From positions 1-16,220 of the forward strand of contig CAYQME010000056.1 in the NCBI GenBank assembly GCA_964418645.1: a stretch of DNA of 16,220 nt. Reading direction: 5' to 3'. Made by a program: the position numbers and the translations under genes. The notes beneath the pieces are model-generated. The model worked only from the letters and a program-made list of their open reading frames with translations, had not been told where the DNA came from and did not search any database. The DNA comes from JAADHG01 sp964418645. Lineage in GTDB: Bacteria; Bacteroidota; Bacteroidia; Flavobacteriales; Flavobacteriaceae. Shown piece by piece: positions 15,467 through 16,220 of this stretch (position 1 is the stretch's first letter; each line of letters begins with the position of its first letter).

Positions 15467-15601
15467 TGACATTGCGAATTGCGTAAAAACGTGATGTGAT
15501 AATCTGTTTTTGGTTTTGTTATTGCGGACATAGTGAAACAATCTCATTATGTAATTTCCTATTTAAAAGATTACCACATCGCTACACTTTTAGTAACGAC
15601 A
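15467..15601. repeat. Degenerate REP-like palindromic repeat, three arms
   Basis: Three related arms lie in about 135 bases. Arm A, 15467-15506, starts TGACATTGCG. Arm B, 15518-15547, contains TTATTGCGGACATAGTGAAA and is in the same direction. Arm C, 15568-15601, is inverted. The end of A (GATGTGATAATCT, 15493-15505) and the start of C (AGATTACCACATC, 15568-15580) pair at 12 of 13 bases. The overall shape, GTCATTGCGA...AATCT and its inverse, is that of dispersed palindromic repeats seen between genes in many Bacteroidota. The arms have drifted, so it looks old. It sits directly after the kinase stop codon. Confidence 0.6.
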
Positions 15602-15744
15602 AATCCTGTTAATAACTCTTTATTAATTTTATATGTAAGAGGTTGATTACAAGTTTGTAAAAAGCTAACTTCGCTTATCGGACGATATAAATCATTAAAA
15701 CGAATGATATCTTGACCATTGGCATTAATTACATAAAACCCAAA
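15571..15744 (-). pseudogene. Possible 3' remnant of a lost gene
   Basis: On the minus strand 57 codons are open, ending in a TAA at 15571-15573 that lies inside arm C of the repeat. The translation runs GFYVINANGQDIIRFNDLY at its start and ends VVTKSVAMW, with codon choice that looks coding. There is no ATG except near the very end, and the frame is closed upstream by TAA at 15745-15747. I do not recognise the family. It may be the tail of a decayed gene or a chance frame. It overlaps the TTG-extended N-terminus of the next plus-strand gene. Confidence 0.25.
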
Positions 15745-16119
15745 TTAAATGAAAAAAAAAATGTGCTTTTGATAATTCTTGTTGGCATAATGGCTGGAGG
15801 CTTATCTTATTGGTTTAATCCATATAACGAGATGAGTTTATTAGGAATTAGTATATATAAATTGATGGGTGCTAGTGCATTTTTGGGTTCTTTAATTCTG
15901 ACTTTACTGCTAAATGAAAAACCCTCGAAAATAGCCCTATTAATTACTTTAGGAGTAATAATTGGCATTATGTGTCGAATAGTTTTTGATGGTATAAATG
16001 ATTCAAGTACACACAACCTATTTCCTTTTGAAATAATAGTTGCTCTCTTCATAACAATACCTTCTGCATTTATTGGAAGCTATTTATCACTGTTAATTAA
16101 ACGCCTAAAATCAAAATAA
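15712..16119 (+). CDS. Small membrane protein of unknown function; start disturbed by an A10 tract
   Basis: A hydrophobic protein with about four membrane segments (from the TTG: near 17-34, 48-66, 73-90, 106-129), separated by short loops such as FDGINDSSTHNLFPFE and with a basic end KRLKSK. The family is not recognised. The open frame begins at a TTG (15712) giving 135 residues, but that N-terminus is unconvincing. A better start, ATG at 15749, is followed by ten A's (15752-15761) and reads MKKKMCF then stop. With one extra A it would read MKKKNVLLIILVG and join the main frame, giving about 123 residues. Either the tract is one base short in this copy or assembly, or it slips naturally. GTG at 15763 is another in-frame choice. 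Downstream lies a repeat. Confidence 0.6.
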   Translation: MTIGINYIKPKLNEKKNVLLIILVGIMAGGLSYWFNPYNEMSLLGISIYKLMGASAFLGSLILTLLLNEKPSKIALLITLGVIIGIMCRIVFDGINDSSTHNLFPFEIIVALFITIPSAFIGSYLSLLIKRLKSK

Positions 16120-16220
16120 CAATTGCCAACACCATGTATAATTAATTGCTTTGGTCGTTGCCTACTTGGAAAATTCCTTCGGAATTTTCTCGCGTTCGTT
16201 TTTGTTTACTAAATTAGTTG
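16120..16220. repeat. Left part of a long imperfect inverted repeat, cut by the window end
   Basis: Starting one base after the stop codon, this stretch has a perfect nine-base hairpin GAAAATTCC (16169-16177), loop TTC, GGAATTTTC (16181-16189). Around it are weaker outer arms: AATTAATT near 16140-16147 against AATTAGTT near 16212-16219. The opening AATTGCCAACACCATGTATA has no partner inside the window, which suggests the matching arm lies beyond 16220. I recall similar GCCAACA... GAAATTCC-TTC-GGAATTTC elements between small genes in Flavobacteriaceae, but cannot search for them. The short stem-loop could also serve as a terminator for the upstream gene, though no clean T-run follows. Confidence 0.55.

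Overview
The window is AT-rich chromosomal DNA that looks like a marine-type member of the Flavobacteriaceae (Bacteroidota). Supporting signs are the very AT-rich codon use, a THUMP-like/PG_1098-type methyltransferase, a DUF4159 protein, a very large TamB-like protein, promoter boxes of the Bacteroidota TAnnTTTG type, and few recognisable Shine-Dalgarno sequences. The genus cannot be fixed from the sequence alone. Almost everything is housekeeping; the less ordinary material is at the two ends and in one small gene inside the operon.

Layout. (1) 1-90: the 3' part of a tRNA-Arg(UCU) gene with a strong hairpin terminator. (2) 109-1952: two divergent accessory-looking genes, a secreted CotH-like (protein-kinase-fold) protein on the minus strand and a four-helix bestrophin-like membrane protein on the plus strand. 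(3) 1990-7742: a tight minus-strand cluster of seven genes, read in the order tsaD, a small membrane protein resembling the last helices of cytochrome oxidase subunit I, rsmE, a DUF4159 protein, a SpoU/TrmH-type methyltransferase, an AI-2E family permease, and a THUMP-like SAM methyltransferase. Four of the seven are RNA-modification or nucleic-acid methyltransferase-type enzymes (TsaD for tRNA t6A37, RsmE for 16S rRNA m3U1498, and two of unknown target). (4) 7743-7981: a divergent intergenic region with a palindrome and short direct repeats. (5) 7982-12412: a 1476-residue TamB-like envelope protein. (6) 12535-14542: pfkA followed closely by a GAPDH gene, a glycolytic pair ending in a strong terminator. 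(7) 14601-15461: a BadF/BadG-family sugar kinase, probably acting on N-acetylglucosamine. (8) 15462-16220: a repeat-rich end with a degenerate REP-like palindromic repeat, a possible minus-strand gene remnant, a small membrane-protein gene whose natural ATG is put out of frame by a ten-A tract, and the left part of a long imperfect inverted repeat that runs off the window.

No CRISPR array, transposase, integrase, phage gene or defence operon is visible. The points most worth a second look are the A10 tract at the start of the last gene, the miniature COX1-like protein with a lost heme-a3-position histidine, the two repeat elements at the right end, and the in-frame upstream codons (ATG then TAG) ahead of the tamB-like GTG start. 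Several coding starts are non-ATG (TTG for two methyltransferases, GTG for the TamB-like gene), so start positions for those are less certain than the genes themselves.
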